DNA of 64,000 nucleotides from Bog-756 sp963778165 (GTDB lineage Bacteria; Actinomycetota; Acidimicrobiia; Acidimicrobiales; RAAP-2). Below the pieces are notes generated by a model. That model was given only the letters and a program-made list of their open reading frames with translations. It did not search any database and was not told the DNA's origin. Numbering within the stretch: position 1 is the stretch's first letter; each line of letters opens with the position of its first letter. The stretch spans positions 310,001 to 374,000 of the forward strand of contig CAVZTE010000002.1 in assembly GCA_963778165.1 (NCBI GenBank), in the 5' to 3' direction. Made by a program: the position numbers and the translations under genes. This document shows, one piece after another, positions 37,372 through 46,124 of the stretch.

Positions 37372-38607
37372 TCAGCTGGCGGCTCCCGCCGGCTTGGGCT
37401 CCTTGGGCAGGCCGAGCACCCGTTCGCCGACGATGTTGCGCTGGATCTCCGCCGTCCCACCCCAGATGGTCTCGGAGCGCGAGAAGAAGTAGGACGCCTG
37501 CAGGTCGCTGACCGGATAGTCGTCCCGACCTCGCTTGAGCCGCACGTCGACGATGTCGGCCGGGTCGCCGGTGAGGATCTGGGCGTCCATGCCCAAAATG
37601 TCCATGGCCAGGTCCATGGTGGCCTGATGGTGCTCGGACCAGAACATCTTGTTGCAGACGTTCAGGGCGGCCATGTGGTGGGTGCCGTTGAGGGAGTCGG
37701 TCAGCGACCGGTAGCCGTTGATCTCCATGATCTTGACCTTGCTCCACGATGTGGCCAACCGCTGGCGGATCTGCGGGTCGGTCGATCTCCCGTTCTTCTG
37801 GGCCGTGGCGATGATCTGGTCGAGCTCCCGGGCGAACCGGCGGTGGCCGGTGGTGGCCGAGGAGCCCCGCTCGAAGCCCAGGGTGGTCATGGCCACCTTC
37901 CACCCGTTGTTCTCCCCGCCCACCACGTTCTGGCGCGGGCAGCGGGCGTTGGTGAAGAAGATCTCGTTGAAGTCGGCGCTCCCGTCGACCTGGGCGATGG
38001 GCCGCACCTCGATCCCCGGCTGTTTCATCGGCACCAGCAGGTACGAGATGCCGGCGTGCTTGGGAGCGTCGGGATCGGTACGGGCCAACAAGAAGATGTA
38101 GTCGGCAAACTGGGCCTGGGTGGTCCACACCTTCTGGCCGTTGATGACCCACTCGTCGCCGTCGAGCTCGGCCCTGGTCTTCAGTGAGGCCAGGTCGCTG
38201 CCGGCGTCGGGCTCCGAAAAACCTTGGCACCAGGCGATGGTGCCCTTGAGGATCCCCGGGATGAACTGTTGCTTCTGTTCCTCGGTACCCCATTGCAGGA
38301 TGGTCGGCCCGACCAGGGTGTCGCCGAAGAAGTCGGCCCGGAGCGGAGCCTCGGCCCGGGCGAACTCCTCGTTGAGCACCACCGACTCCATCAGGGAGAG
38401 GCCCTTGCCTCCGTACTCCTTGGGCCACGAGGCGCAGATCCATCCCCCGGCGAAGAGCTTCTTGGTCCAACTCTGGTTGAAGGCCTTCTTCTCCTCGCGG
38501 GTCATGGTGAAGCCGGGGGTGCCCCAGCCCTCGGGCAGGTTGTCGGCCAGCCACTGGCGGATCTCGGCCCGAAAGGGCTCGGTGTCGGCGGGATATTTCA
38601 GATCCAT
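37372..38607 (-). CDS. Acyl-CoA dehydrogenase family protein
   Basis: This 411-residue flavoenzyme has the N-terminal helical domain (AEIRQWLADNLPEGWGTPGF), the FAD/substrate region GTIAWCQGFSEPDAGSDLAS and WVINGQKVWTTQAQFADYIF, and the C-terminal ETIWGGTAEIQRNIVGERVL. It would remove two hydrogens from an acyl-CoA in beta-oxidation or steroid-type degradation. The GFSEPDAGSDLA segment is typical of the actinobacterial FadE group. No other beta-oxidation gene adjoins it. It is transcribed away from the metal-transport operon, with a shared 450-base divergent region. Confidence 0.9.
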   Translation of the reverse strand: MDLKYPADTEPFRAEIRQWLADNLPEGWGTPGFTMTREEKKAFNQSWTKKLFAGGWICASWPKEYGGKGLSLMESVVLNEEFARAEAPLRADFFGDTLVGPTILQWGTEEQKQQFIPGILKGTIAWCQGFSEPDAGSDLASLKTRAELDGDEWVINGQKVWTTQAQFADYIFLLARTDPDAPKHAGISYLLVPMKQPGIEVRPIAQVDGSADFNEIFFTNARCPRQNVVGGENNGWKVAMTTLGFERGSSATTGHRRFARELDQIIATAQKNGRSTDPQIRQRLATSWSKVKIMEINGYRSLTDSLNGTHHMAALNVCNKMFWSEHHQATMDLAMDILGMDAQILTGDPADIVDVRLKRGRDDYPVSDLQASYFFSRSETIWGGTAEIQRNIVGERVLGLPKEPKPAGAAS

Positions 38608-38696
38608 AGGCCGACCTTACCTGTCCGACTCTGGCCACGAGAAAGGCCGGGCGGGCAGGAGCGCCCAGGTCAGTGCCCTGCCGATGGTCCCCGGGT

Positions 38697-39060
38697 TACA
38701 ATGGCTCCGACGCTACGCGGCACGATGGCTTGTACATCCAGGCTCACGAAAAGGGAGGTGTGGCCCATGAACCGGGGAGAACCCCCTAGTAAACCGGGAG
38801 CAGTACCACAGCCTCCCCTGTACGCCCGCTGATTCAGTCCCCGCCGATTCGGCCGTGGAACTGAGCGCGGCCCGGGCACTCCGGCCGTCCCGGTCGTGAC
38901 CGGACGCCGCTCTCTCGGTGCGCATCGAGGAGGAGGCTGTGCTTCCCGATCCTGGCAGCCACCCGGCCCCCTCCGAGCTCAAGGTCCGTGCCATCGGCCT
39001 TGCGCCTAGCCCGGTTCCTGTGCCCCGGCGCGCTGCACCTGTGAGAACCCGAGGTGTCCG
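38697..39060 (+). promoter_or_regulatory. Structured leader of the metal-transport operon with proline-rich micro-ORF
   Basis: A -10-like TACAAT at 38697-38702 would start an RNA near 38709, about 350 bases before the first gene. Within it, the ribosome site of a micro-ORF (GGGAGG, 38753-38758) can pair with the micro-ORF's own Pro codons (38806-38817), forming an 11-base-pair stem with one bulge. The remainder, 38833-39060, is GC-rich with further possible stems. I could not match it to M-box or yybP-ykoY consensus patterns from memory. The likely role is to couple transporter expression to ion or proline-tRNA status. Confidence 0.5.
38767..38832 (+). CDS. Proline-rich leader micro-ORF (21 codons)
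   Basis: This tiny frame has an ATG eight bases after a strong ribosome site (GGGAGG) and a TGA at 38830-38832. It encodes 21 residues, six of them Pro, including Pro-Pro pairs at residues 6-7 and 16-17. Proline-rich leader peptides of this size control Mg2+ transporter genes in enteric bacteria (mgtL upstream of mgtA). Here it precedes an MgtE-N/CBS protein and an NRAMP transporter. It is probably regulatory rather than a functional peptide. The 228-base gap to the next gene is large, and no expression evidence exists. Confidence 0.5.
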   Translation: MNRGEPPSKPGAVPQPPLYAR

Positions 39061-40494
39061 ATGTCCCGAATCTTCAACCGGTTGACCGCCGTGCCCACCC
39101 GCCGCCGCTCCGACCCCCCCGACGAGGGTGGCTCGGGCCCGGCGGCCGCGACCGCCACGCCGGGCCGCCACCACTCCGCCCGACCCCGACTCCGGCACCG
39201 GAGCCAGCGCCTGCTGGCCAACCGGGCCATACGCGACGCCATCATCTCCCTGGCCGGTGTGGTGGGCCGCCCGGTCCGCAATCAGGGGGGTGCGGAGATC
39301 GGGCGGCTGGAGGACGTGGTGTGCCGGTGGACCGGCGACGAGACCTACCCGCCGGTCACCGGACTGGTGGTCCGGGTGGGCAGGCGCCTGGCCTTCGTCG
39401 ACGCCTCGGCCATCGAGAGCATCGAGCACACCCAGGTCCTGCTCAAGACGGCCCGGCTCGACCTCAACGACTTTGCCCCCCGTGCCGGTGAGGTGACCCT
39501 CGCCGAACAGGTTCTCGACCACCAGCTGGTGGACGTCGACGGCGTGCAGGTCATCCGGGCCGCGGACCTCTACCTGGCCCCGTTGTTCGGGCGGTACTGC
39601 CTGGTGGGGGTGGACGTGTCCGTCCAGAGCCTGCTCCGACGGTTGGGCCCCGCCCGGTGGCGACACACCCCCACCCCGGATCGGGTCATCGACTGGGGGG
39701 CCATCCAGCCCTTCGGCGAGACCGAGCAGGGCACGGCCCCCGAGGTGCGCCTGCGCACCACCAACGAGGGGCTCGAGCGACTGCGCCCGGGCGAGTTGGC
39801 CGATCTGCTCGAGGACCTGAAGAGGCCGGAACGACAGCGCCTGCTCGACTCCCTGACCGCCGATGAGGCAGCTGACGCCCTCGAGGAGATGGACCCCGAG
39901 GAGCTGGCGTCCCTGCTCCGCGAGGCCGAACCGGCCCGGGCGGCCGAACTGGTCGGGGCCATGGAGCCCGACGAGGCGGTCGACGCGCTGCGCGATCTGA
40001 CCAGCGAGGAGCGGGCCGAGCTCATGTCGGTGATGCCCGAGGACAAGGTGGCCGACCTGGTCCGGCTGCTGGGCTACCCCGAGGATGAGGCCGGGGGGTT
40101 CATGACCACGGCCTTCCTGGTGGCTTCGACCTCGGAGACGGTGGGGGCCCTGGCGGGGCGTCTGGCCAGCCACGAGGACTGCCCCGAAGAGCTCGATGCG
40201 GTGGCCCTGGTCGACGACCAGGGCCGAATGGTCTGGGACCTGGCGCTGCTGGCGCTGCTGATCAACCCGGCCGACACCGTGCTCGGCGATCTGGTCGGGG
40301 AGGCGGAGCCGGTCACCGTGGGGATCCGCGCCCACGTGCGCGAGGTGGCCGAGCGTCTCATCGACGCCCGGCGCATGTCGGTGGTGGTGGTCGATGACGA
40401 TGACCGACCGGTCGGGCGGATCCTCGCAGACGACGTGATCGATGCCCTCTTGCCCGAGCGGGGCCGGCTCCACTTCCCGCGGCTGCTGCAGTGA
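39061..40494 (+). CDS. Soluble PRC-barrel / MgtE-N / CBS-domain protein
   Basis: This 477-residue protein has a disordered basic start, a PRC-barrel-like domain at about 55-170 (GRPVRNQGGAEIGRLEDVVC), an MgtE N-terminal helical domain at about 230-345 (LADLLEDLKRPERQRLLDSL; repeats of E-M-D-P-E and ME-P-D-E-A-V) and a CBS pair at 350-470. It lacks the membrane channel of true MgtE, so it cannot itself transport. In MgtE these domains sense Mg2+ and gate the channel, so it may regulate the NRAMP transporter encoded 13 bases downstream. The ATG lies a few bases after a GAGGTG ribosome site. Confidence 0.8.
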   Translation: MSRIFNRLTAVPTRRRSDPPDEGGSGPAAATATPGRHHSARPRLRHRSQRLLANRAIRDAIISLAGVVGRPVRNQGGAEIGRLEDVVCRWTGDETYPPVTGLVVRVGRRLAFVDASAIESIEHTQVLLKTARLDLNDFAPRAGEVTLAEQVLDHQLVDVDGVQVIRAADLYLAPLFGRYCLVGVDVSVQSLLRRLGPARWRHTPTPDRVIDWGAIQPFGETEQGTAPEVRLRTTNEGLERLRPGELADLLEDLKRPERQRLLDSLTADEAADALEEMDPEELASLLREAEPARAAELVGAMEPDEAVDALRDLTSEERAELMSVMPEDKVADLVRLLGYPEDEAGGFMTTAFLVASTSETVGALAGRLASHEDCPEELDAVALVDDQGRMVWDLALLALLINPADTVLGDLVGEAEPVTVGIRAHVREVAERLIDARRMSVVVVDDDDRPVGRILADDVIDALLPERGRLHFPRLLQ

Positions 40495-40507
40495 GGGCGT
40501 CGAGCCG

Positions 40508-41818
40508 ATGACCACGCGGACCGACCGATCGGAATCCCACCGGGATCCGTCGATCGGGCCCGCCAAGGCCATCTTGGGCAGCCGATGGATCCGGGGCTTC
40601 CTGATCTACCTGGCCGCCGCCGGCCCTGGCCTGATCGCCGCCAACGCCGGCAACGACGCCGGCGGGGTGGCCACCTATGCCTCGGCGGGGGCCCAGTTCG
40701 GATACCGGACCCTCTTCTTCATGGTCTTGGTCACCGTGGGATACGTCTGCATCCAAGAGATGGTGGCCCGCCTGGCCGCCCACACCGGCAAGGGCCTGGC
40801 CGCGCTGATCCGGGAGCAGTTCTCGTTGCGTCTCTCGGCCTTCGCCGTGGTGGCCTTCGCCGTGGCCAACGTGGGGCTGGTGGTGACGGAGTTCGCCGGC
40901 ATCGGCACGGCCTTCGAGCTGTTCGGGGTGTCCCGCTACCTGTCGGTGCCCATCGCCGCCGTCGCCATCTGGATGCTGGTCATCGTGGGCTCGTACCGCT
41001 ACGCCGAGCGGGTCTTCCTCCTCTTGAGCCTGGTGTTCATCAGCTATCCCATCGCCATGTTCCTCGGTCACCCCAACTGGAAGAACGTGGCCACCGACAC
41101 CTTCCTGCCCCACGTCCTCGGGTCCAAGGCCTACCTGTTGGTGGCGGTGGCGTTGATCGGGACCACCATCACGCCCTACATCCAGCTCTACACCGCCGGC
41201 GCCGTGGTCGACCGGGGCATCGGGCCCGAGGAGTACAAGTACGAGCGGGTCGACGCAGTCAGCGGGGCCATCTTCTCCGACCTGGTCTCGATGTGCATCA
41301 TCATCGCCACCGCCGCGGTGATCGGTGGAACCGGCGCCCTCAGCTCGGCCGCAGACGCCGCCAAGGCCCTCGAGCCGGTGGCCGGAAGGTACGCCGAATA
41401 CCTGTTCGGGATCGGGCTGCTGGGGGCCTCGGCCCTGGCCGCCGCGGTGGTGCCCCTGTCGACGTCGTACGCGGTGGCCGAGGCTGTCGGCGTGGAGCGT
41501 TCGGTGTCCAAGAGCTTCCGACAGGCTCCACTCTTTCTGGGGCTGTTCACCGCCCAGATCGTCATCGGGGCCGGTGTGGTGCTGGTGCCCGGCAACCTGT
41601 TCCGGCTGATCATCAACACCCAGGTACTCGAGGGTGTCGTCACTCCGATCACCCTGATCTTCATCCTGGTGCTGGCCAACCGCCGGGACCTGCTCGGTCT
41701 GGCCGCCAACGGCAGGCTGGCCCGCACGGTGGGCCTGATCACCGTGGTGGCGGTGGGGACCTTCGCCTCCCTGCTGGTCGTCCTGTCCGTGCTCGGATGG
41801 GTCGGCGTGAGCGTTTGA
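40508..41818 (+). CDS. NRAMP-family divalent metal transporter with atypical metal-site motifs
   Basis: This 436-residue protein has about eleven helices and the NRAMP layout (GPGLIAANAGNDAGG in helix 1, AGAQFGYRTLFFMVL, QEMVARLAAHTGKGLAALIR). The metal site differs from classical Mn/Fe NRAMPs: helix 1 reads D50-A-G-G instead of D-P-G-N, and in helix 6 the M-P-H motif is T222-P-Y (IGTTITPYIQLY). Loss of the Met that favours soft metals is seen in NRAMP-related Mg2+ transporters. Together with the MgtE-N/CBS partner this makes Mg2+ a plausible cargo, but this is inference. It is second in the operon behind the proline-rich leader. Confidence 0.85.
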   Translation: MTTRTDRSESHRDPSIGPAKAILGSRWIRGFLIYLAAAGPGLIAANAGNDAGGVATYASAGAQFGYRTLFFMVLVTVGYVCIQEMVARLAAHTGKGLAALIREQFSLRLSAFAVVAFAVANVGLVVTEFAGIGTAFELFGVSRYLSVPIAAVAIWMLVIVGSYRYAERVFLLLSLVFISYPIAMFLGHPNWKNVATDTFLPHVLGSKAYLLVAVALIGTTITPYIQLYTAGAVVDRGIGPEEYKYERVDAVSGAIFSDLVSMCIIIATAAVIGGTGALSSAADAAKALEPVAGRYAEYLFGIGLLGASALAAAVVPLSTSYAVAEAVGVERSVSKSFRQAPLFLGLFTAQIVIGAGVVLVPGNLFRLIINTQVLEGVVTPITLIFILVLANRRDLLGLAANGRLARTVGLITVVAVGTFASLLVVLSVLGWVGVSV

Positions 41819-41956
41819 TGGCCCCGCCAGGTCGAAGGAGGGCCCCATCGACCGCCCCACCAGGTCTGTGGCCAGGGTTGAAGGGGCCCGGTTTGCGCCG
41901 AAGTACCTGGCCGGGGGAGTATTTGGCTCCCATGTGTCCGCACGCCTCGGTTGTCC

Positions 41957-43414
41957 ATGCCTAGCTTCGGACTCAAGCGACACAAGATCAAGGGACCCGC
42001 CAACCCACCTCCAGTACCCGAACGGATCGCCCCCCGTCCGCCGGAGCCGGGCGGCCTGCGCATCGCCTTCCTGGTCTACCGGGGCAATCCCCGCTGCGGC
42101 GGCCAGGGGGTCTATACCCGCCACCTGACCCGCGAGTTGGTGGCCCTCGGCCACTCGGTCGAGGTGTTCGCCGGCCAGCCGTGGCCCGAGGTGGACGAAG
42201 GGGTGGGGTTCACCCCGGTGCCCAGCCTCGACCTCTATCGGGACCCCGATCCGTTCCGGATCCCCAAGCTGCGTGAGTTCCGCAACTCCTACCCCACGTC
42301 GGTGGCCGCCCTGGAGTTCGGGGTCATGTGCACAGCCGGATTCCCCGAGCCCTGGACCTTCAGTCTCCGGGTTCGCCGCATGCTGGCCGAGCGGCTCGGC
42401 GAGTTCGACCTGGTCCACGACAACCAGTGCCTGGGGAACGGGATCATGGGCATGATCGACGACGGATGGCCGGTGCTCACCACCCTGCACCACCCGATCA
42501 CCGTGGACCGGCAGCTGGCCCTGAGCCACGCCACCAATCCCTGGCAGCAGTTCACCCAACGCCGGTGGTTCGGTTTCCTGCGCATGCAGGTCAAGGTGGC
42601 CCGGGCCCTGCCCCGGGTGGTCACGGTGTCCCAGTCGTCCAAGGCCGACATCGCCACCCAGATGGGAGTGGCCCTGGACCGCATGACCGTGGTGCCGGTC
42701 GGGGTGGACCACACCGTGTTCCGGCCCCGTCAAGACGTCGAGCCGGTGCCCGGCCGCATCATGGTGACCTCGTCGTCCGATGTACCGATGAAGGGTCTGG
42801 TGCCGCTGCTCGAGGCCGTGGCCAAGTTGCGGACCGAGCGGGACATCGAGTTGGTGGTCATCGGCAACCCCCGGCCCGACGGCCGGGTGGCCAAGGCCAT
42901 CAAGCGCCTCGATCTGACGCCGATCGTGCGGTGCGTCACCGGGATCAGCGACGACGAGCTGGCCCGCAACTACGCCCGGGCCCAGGTGGCGGTGGTCCCG
43001 TCCCTCTATGAGGGGTTCTCGTTACCGGCCATCGAGGCCATGGCCTGTGGTGTGGCTCTGGTGGCCACCACCGGAGGTGCCCTTCCCGAAGTGGTGGGCA
43101 CCGACGGAGTGACCGGGCTGCTGGTGGCGCCGGACGACCCCGGGGCCCTGGCCCTGGCCATCGGCCGTTTGCTCGACGACGACGAGCTGCGCCAGCGCCT
43201 GGGTGCCGCCGGCCGCCAGCGGGTGCTCGGTCGCTTCACCTGGCAGGTCACCGCCTCGGGCACCGCCGCCGAGTACCAGGCCCTCCTGGCCGACCGGGAC
43301 CGGGACCGGGGACCGTCCGGGCCCGGTGTCGTCGACTCCTCCTCATCCTCTGCACCCACTCCTGAACCACAGGACCACGCTCCAAACCTGCGCACGGAGG
43401 TCCAGCCTTGCTGA
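41957..43414 (+). CDS. GT4-family glycosyltransferase
   Basis: This protein of about 485 residues has a GT-B fold. The N-domain has RIAFLVYRGNPRCGGQGVYT and FAGQPWPEVDEGVGF; the C-domain has VVTVSQSSKADIATQMG, VPVGVDHTVFRP and the donor-binding VVPSLYEGFSLPAIEAMACG with its E-x7-E pattern. It would transfer a sugar from a nucleotide donor to a lipid or glycan. A Ser/Pro-rich tail follows. Starts are ATG 41957 or TTG 41951. Its stop lies inside the next gene's first codons, so it is coupled to the methyltransferase. Confidence 0.88.
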   Translation: MPSFGLKRHKIKGPANPPPVPERIAPRPPEPGGLRIAFLVYRGNPRCGGQGVYTRHLTRELVALGHSVEVFAGQPWPEVDEGVGFTPVPSLDLYRDPDPFRIPKLREFRNSYPTSVAALEFGVMCTAGFPEPWTFSLRVRRMLAERLGEFDLVHDNQCLGNGIMGMIDDGWPVLTTLHHPITVDRQLALSHATNPWQQFTQRRWFGFLRMQVKVARALPRVVTVSQSSKADIATQMGVALDRMTVVPVGVDHTVFRPRQDVEPVPGRIMVTSSSDVPMKGLVPLLEAVAKLRTERDIELVVIGNPRPDGRVAKAIKRLDLTPIVRCVTGISDDELARNYARAQVAVVPSLYEGFSLPAIEAMACGVALVATTGGALPEVVGTDGVTGLLVAPDDPGALALAIGRLLDDDELRQRLGAAGRQRVLGRFTWQVTASGTAAEYQALLADRDRDRGPSGPGVVDSSSSSAPTPEPQDHAPNLRTEVQPC

Positions 43415-44208
43415 CCGTCGACTATTCGAAGCTCGGGGTCCGGCCCGGGGACCGGCTCCTCGACCTGGGCTGCGGGTTCGGCCGGCACGCCTATCAGGCA
43501 GCCCGACTGGGGGCCCAGGTGGTGGCGTTCGACGCCGGCGCCGACGAGGTGCGCAACGTCCAGGACACCTTCGGGGCCATGGCCGTGGCCGGTGAGTTGG
43601 ACGCGGAATCGGCCCGGGTGGGGGCCACCCGTGGCGACGCCCTCCTGCTGCCCTTCGCCGACGGGTCGTTCGACCGGGTCATCGCCTCCGAGGTCCTCGA
43701 GCACATCCCCGATGACGAGACGGCCATGGCCGAGTTGACCCGGGTGCTCCGCCCGGGCGGGACCATGGCGGTGACCGTGCCGCGGTGCGGGCCGGAGTTC
43801 GTCAACTGGGCCCTCTCCGACGAGTACCACAACGTGCCCGGTGGTCACGTGCGGATCTACCGCCAGAGCCAGCTCGTCGGCCGGCTCCAGGGGACCGGTC
43901 TGAAGGCGGTCGGGAGCCACCACGCCCACGGCCTGCACGCTCCGTACTGGTGGCTCCGCTGCCTGGTGGGCCCGAAGAACGACACCCATCCGGCCGTGGC
44001 CACCTACCACCGCTTGCTGGTGTGGGATATCGAAAAGGCCCCGAAGGTGACCCGCTACGCCGACCGGGTGCTCAACCCGCTGGTGGGCAAGAGCCTGGTG
44101 GTCTACCTGGAGAAGCCCTCCGAACCCGGTCACCGCGCCTCCGCCGACGAGGTGTCGGTCGACGAGTCTTCCGGTGACCGGTCGTCCCGTGACGAGGTGT
44201 TGGTGTGA
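43408..44208 (+). CDS. Class I SAM-dependent methyltransferase
   Basis: This 266-residue enzyme has the SAM loop GDRLLDLGCGFGRHAYQAA near residue 15, VVAFDAGADEV, LLPFADGSFDRVIASEVLEH and LRPGGTMAVTVPRCG. It begins at a TTG that overlaps the glycosyltransferase stop by 7 bases; GGAGG at 43396-43400, seven bases upstream, supports it. After the catalytic core come about 60 residues ending in a Ser/Asp-rich tail. The substrate is unknown; its close coupling with a glycosyltransferase and the toroid protein suggests methylation of their shared product. Confidence 0.85.
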   Translation: MLTVDYSKLGVRPGDRLLDLGCGFGRHAYQAARLGAQVVAFDAGADEVRNVQDTFGAMAVAGELDAESARVGATRGDALLLPFADGSFDRVIASEVLEHIPDDETAMAELTRVLRPGGTMAVTVPRCGPEFVNWALSDEYHNVPGGHVRIYRQSQLVGRLQGTGLKAVGSHHAHGLHAPYWWLRCLVGPKNDTHPAVATYHRLLVWDIEKAPKVTRYADRVLNPLVGKSLVVYLEKPSEPGHRASADEVSVDESSGDRSSRDEVLV

Positions 44209-45308
44209 GGTCGATCCCCGAGGTTCCCGGAGTGATGAGCGCGGGCCAGGTGGTGGCCACCGCCGAGTCCATCGCCTCCATCCAACGGCCTGACGGGATG
44301 ATCCCGTGGTTCCCCGGGGGCCACTGCGACCCGTGGAACCACGTCGAGGCCGCCATGGCCCTCACCGCGGCCGGCCTGGACGACCGCGCCGACCGGGCCT
44401 ACCAGTGGCTGGTGGACACCCAGCTCCCTGACGGGAGTTGGTTCAACTACTACCTCACCACCGGCATCGAGGATGCCCGGCTCGACACCAATGTGTGCGC
44501 CTACCTGGCCACCGGAGCCTGGCACCGCTTCATCTCCACCGGTGACATCGATGGCCTCGAGCACCTGTGGCCGGCGGTCGAGGCCGGGGTGGACTTCGTC
44601 CTGCGGTGGCAACGGCTCGACGGCGCCATCCACTGGTCCGTGGACCCGTCGGGCTTCCTCGAGGAGTACGCCCTCCTCACCGGGTCCTCCTCGATCTACC
44701 ACAGCCTCCGGTGTGCCATCGCCTGCGCCGAGCGGCTGGAGCACGAACGACCGGACTGGGAGTTGGCCGCCGGCCGGCTGGCCCATGCCCTGGCCCACCA
44801 GCCCGAGGCCTTCGCACCCAAGGTCGAGTTCGCCATGGACTGGTACTACCCGGTCCTCTCCGGTGCGCTCGGCGGCGAGGCCGCCCGCAGCCGGATCGAC
44901 GGATCGTGGGACACCTTCGTGATGGAGGGCCGCGGCGTGCGCTGCGTGTCCACCGGCGAGTGGGTGACCGCGGCCGAGACCGCCGAGTGCGTGCTGGCCC
45001 TCGACGCCCTGGGCATGGACGAGGAGGCCCTCCGGCTCCTCCGCTGGGTCCAGGCCCTACGCAACGAGGACGGCTCCTACTGGACCGGCATGGTCTATCC
45101 CGAGGAGGCCACCTACCCGCCCCTCGAGCGCTCGACGTACACCGCCGGGGCCATGGTGCTGGCCGCCGACGCCCTCAGCCGGACCACTCCGGCCTCGGGG
45201 CTCTTCCGGGGTGAGGGCCTGCCCAGCCATCTGGACCTGACCGAGCCTGCTCCCGAGGCTCCGGTGGAGCCGGCCGTGCGGGCCCACGGTCAGAGCGGGC
45301 CTTCCTGA
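44205..45308 (+). CDS. Alpha/alpha-toroid protein, prenyltransferase/cyclase-like
   Basis: This 367-residue protein is built of helical repeats with QRPDGMIPWFPGG, WLVDTQLPDGSWFNYYLT, NVCAYLATGAWHRF, FVLRWQRLDGAIHWSVDPSG and LRNEDGSYWTGM: the Q-x-x-D-G-x-W-type motifs of prenyltransferase and terpene-cyclase toroids. It lacks the DxDD of squalene cyclases, so catalysis is uncertain; it may bind a polyprenyl or glycolipid substrate. The GTG start overlaps the methyltransferase stop by 4 bases. It completes a three-gene unit with the GT4 and methyltransferase. Confidence 0.7.
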   Translation: MRSIPEVPGVMSAGQVVATAESIASIQRPDGMIPWFPGGHCDPWNHVEAAMALTAAGLDDRADRAYQWLVDTQLPDGSWFNYYLTTGIEDARLDTNVCAYLATGAWHRFISTGDIDGLEHLWPAVEAGVDFVLRWQRLDGAIHWSVDPSGFLEEYALLTGSSSIYHSLRCAIACAERLEHERPDWELAAGRLAHALAHQPEAFAPKVEFAMDWYYPVLSGALGGEAARSRIDGSWDTFVMEGRGVRCVSTGEWVTAAETAECVLALDALGMDEEALRLLRWVQALRNEDGSYWTGMVYPEEATYPPLERSTYTAGAMVLAADALSRTTPASGLFRGEGLPSHLDLTEPAPEAPVEPAVRAHGQSGPS

Positions 45309-45365
45309 GTCCCACCCGGGCTCGGACGGGTCCCCGAGCCTGAGCGCTCGGCGCAGAGTCTCCCG

Positions 45366-46062
45366 CTACGGGACCCGGCGCAGGATCCGCAACGAGCCAC
45401 ACTCGCCGTCCTCCGCGAACGCACCGTCGTTGAGGGCTGCCTGCCAGATGTCGAAGGGAGGGCGACCCCCGTCGGCGGGATCGGGGAACACGTCGTGGAT
45501 GGCCAGCCATCCGCCTTCGACCACCTTGGAGGCCCAACCGCGGTAGTCGGCCCACGCCGGCTCTTCGCCGTGGCCCCCGTCGATGAAGCAGAAGGCCAAC
45601 GGGGTGGCCCAGTGGGCCGACACGGTGGGGGAGTCGCCCACCACGCCGATCACCGAGGCCTCCAGCCCCGCCCCGATCAGGGTGCGGCGCCAGTGGGGGA
45701 GGGTGTCTATCCGGCCGGTGTCCGGGTCGACCAAGGTGGTGTCGTGATGCTCCCACCCGGCCTGGTTCTCCTCGGAGCCGTGGTGGTGGTCGAGGCTGAA
45801 CAGCACGGCCCCGGTCTCCTCGGCGGCGGCACCCGAGATAGACCGAGGACTTGCCACACCACGCCCCGACCTCCACGAAGGTGGCGTCCTCGAACGAAGC
45901 CCCGGCCCGCAGCGCCGCCAGGTACAGAGCCTCGCCCTCGTCGTCGGGCATGAAGCCGTTGGCGGCCCGGGCCGCGGCAAAGAGCTGGTCACGACGGTCC
46001 CTGCGCTCGTCCGTCGGTCCGGAGGCCGGAGAGACGGCGGGGGCGGTCAGCGGTCGATCCAT
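45366..46062 (-). CDS. Class I methyltransferase, Methyltransf_24-like (one frameshift)
   Basis: The start gives FAAARAANGFMPDDEGEALY and FVEVGAWCGKSSVYLG, the SAM loop of this family. The frame then changes near 45830-45832 through one extra base and continues AAAEETGAVLFSLDHHHGSE, PLAFCFIDGGHGEEPAWADY and VEGGWLAIHDVFPDP, exactly the conserved second half. Corrected length is about 231 residues. It resembles small-molecule or sugar methyltransferases found in glycan clusters. A consensus indel is the probable cause. It ends 57 bases from the convergent toroid gene. Confidence 0.7.
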
Positions 46063-46124
46063 CGGTGCAGCCTCTCACGCCTCCGGCCCGCCCGGGCACA
46101 CCCGGGCCGGCCAACTCCTTGCCC

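Noticed and set aside
38697..39060. M-box (Mg2+) or yybP-ykoY (Mn2+) riboswitch in the leader of the metal operon
   Set aside because: The conserved core sequences I remember for either class are not visible; only the micro-ORF and its stem can be supported.
40358..42733. Very long antisense frames such as this one and 49643-51367 (+)
   Set aside because: They mirror GC-rich real genes on the other strand, are His/Gly/Arg/Pro-rich without motifs, and are explained by few stops at high GC.
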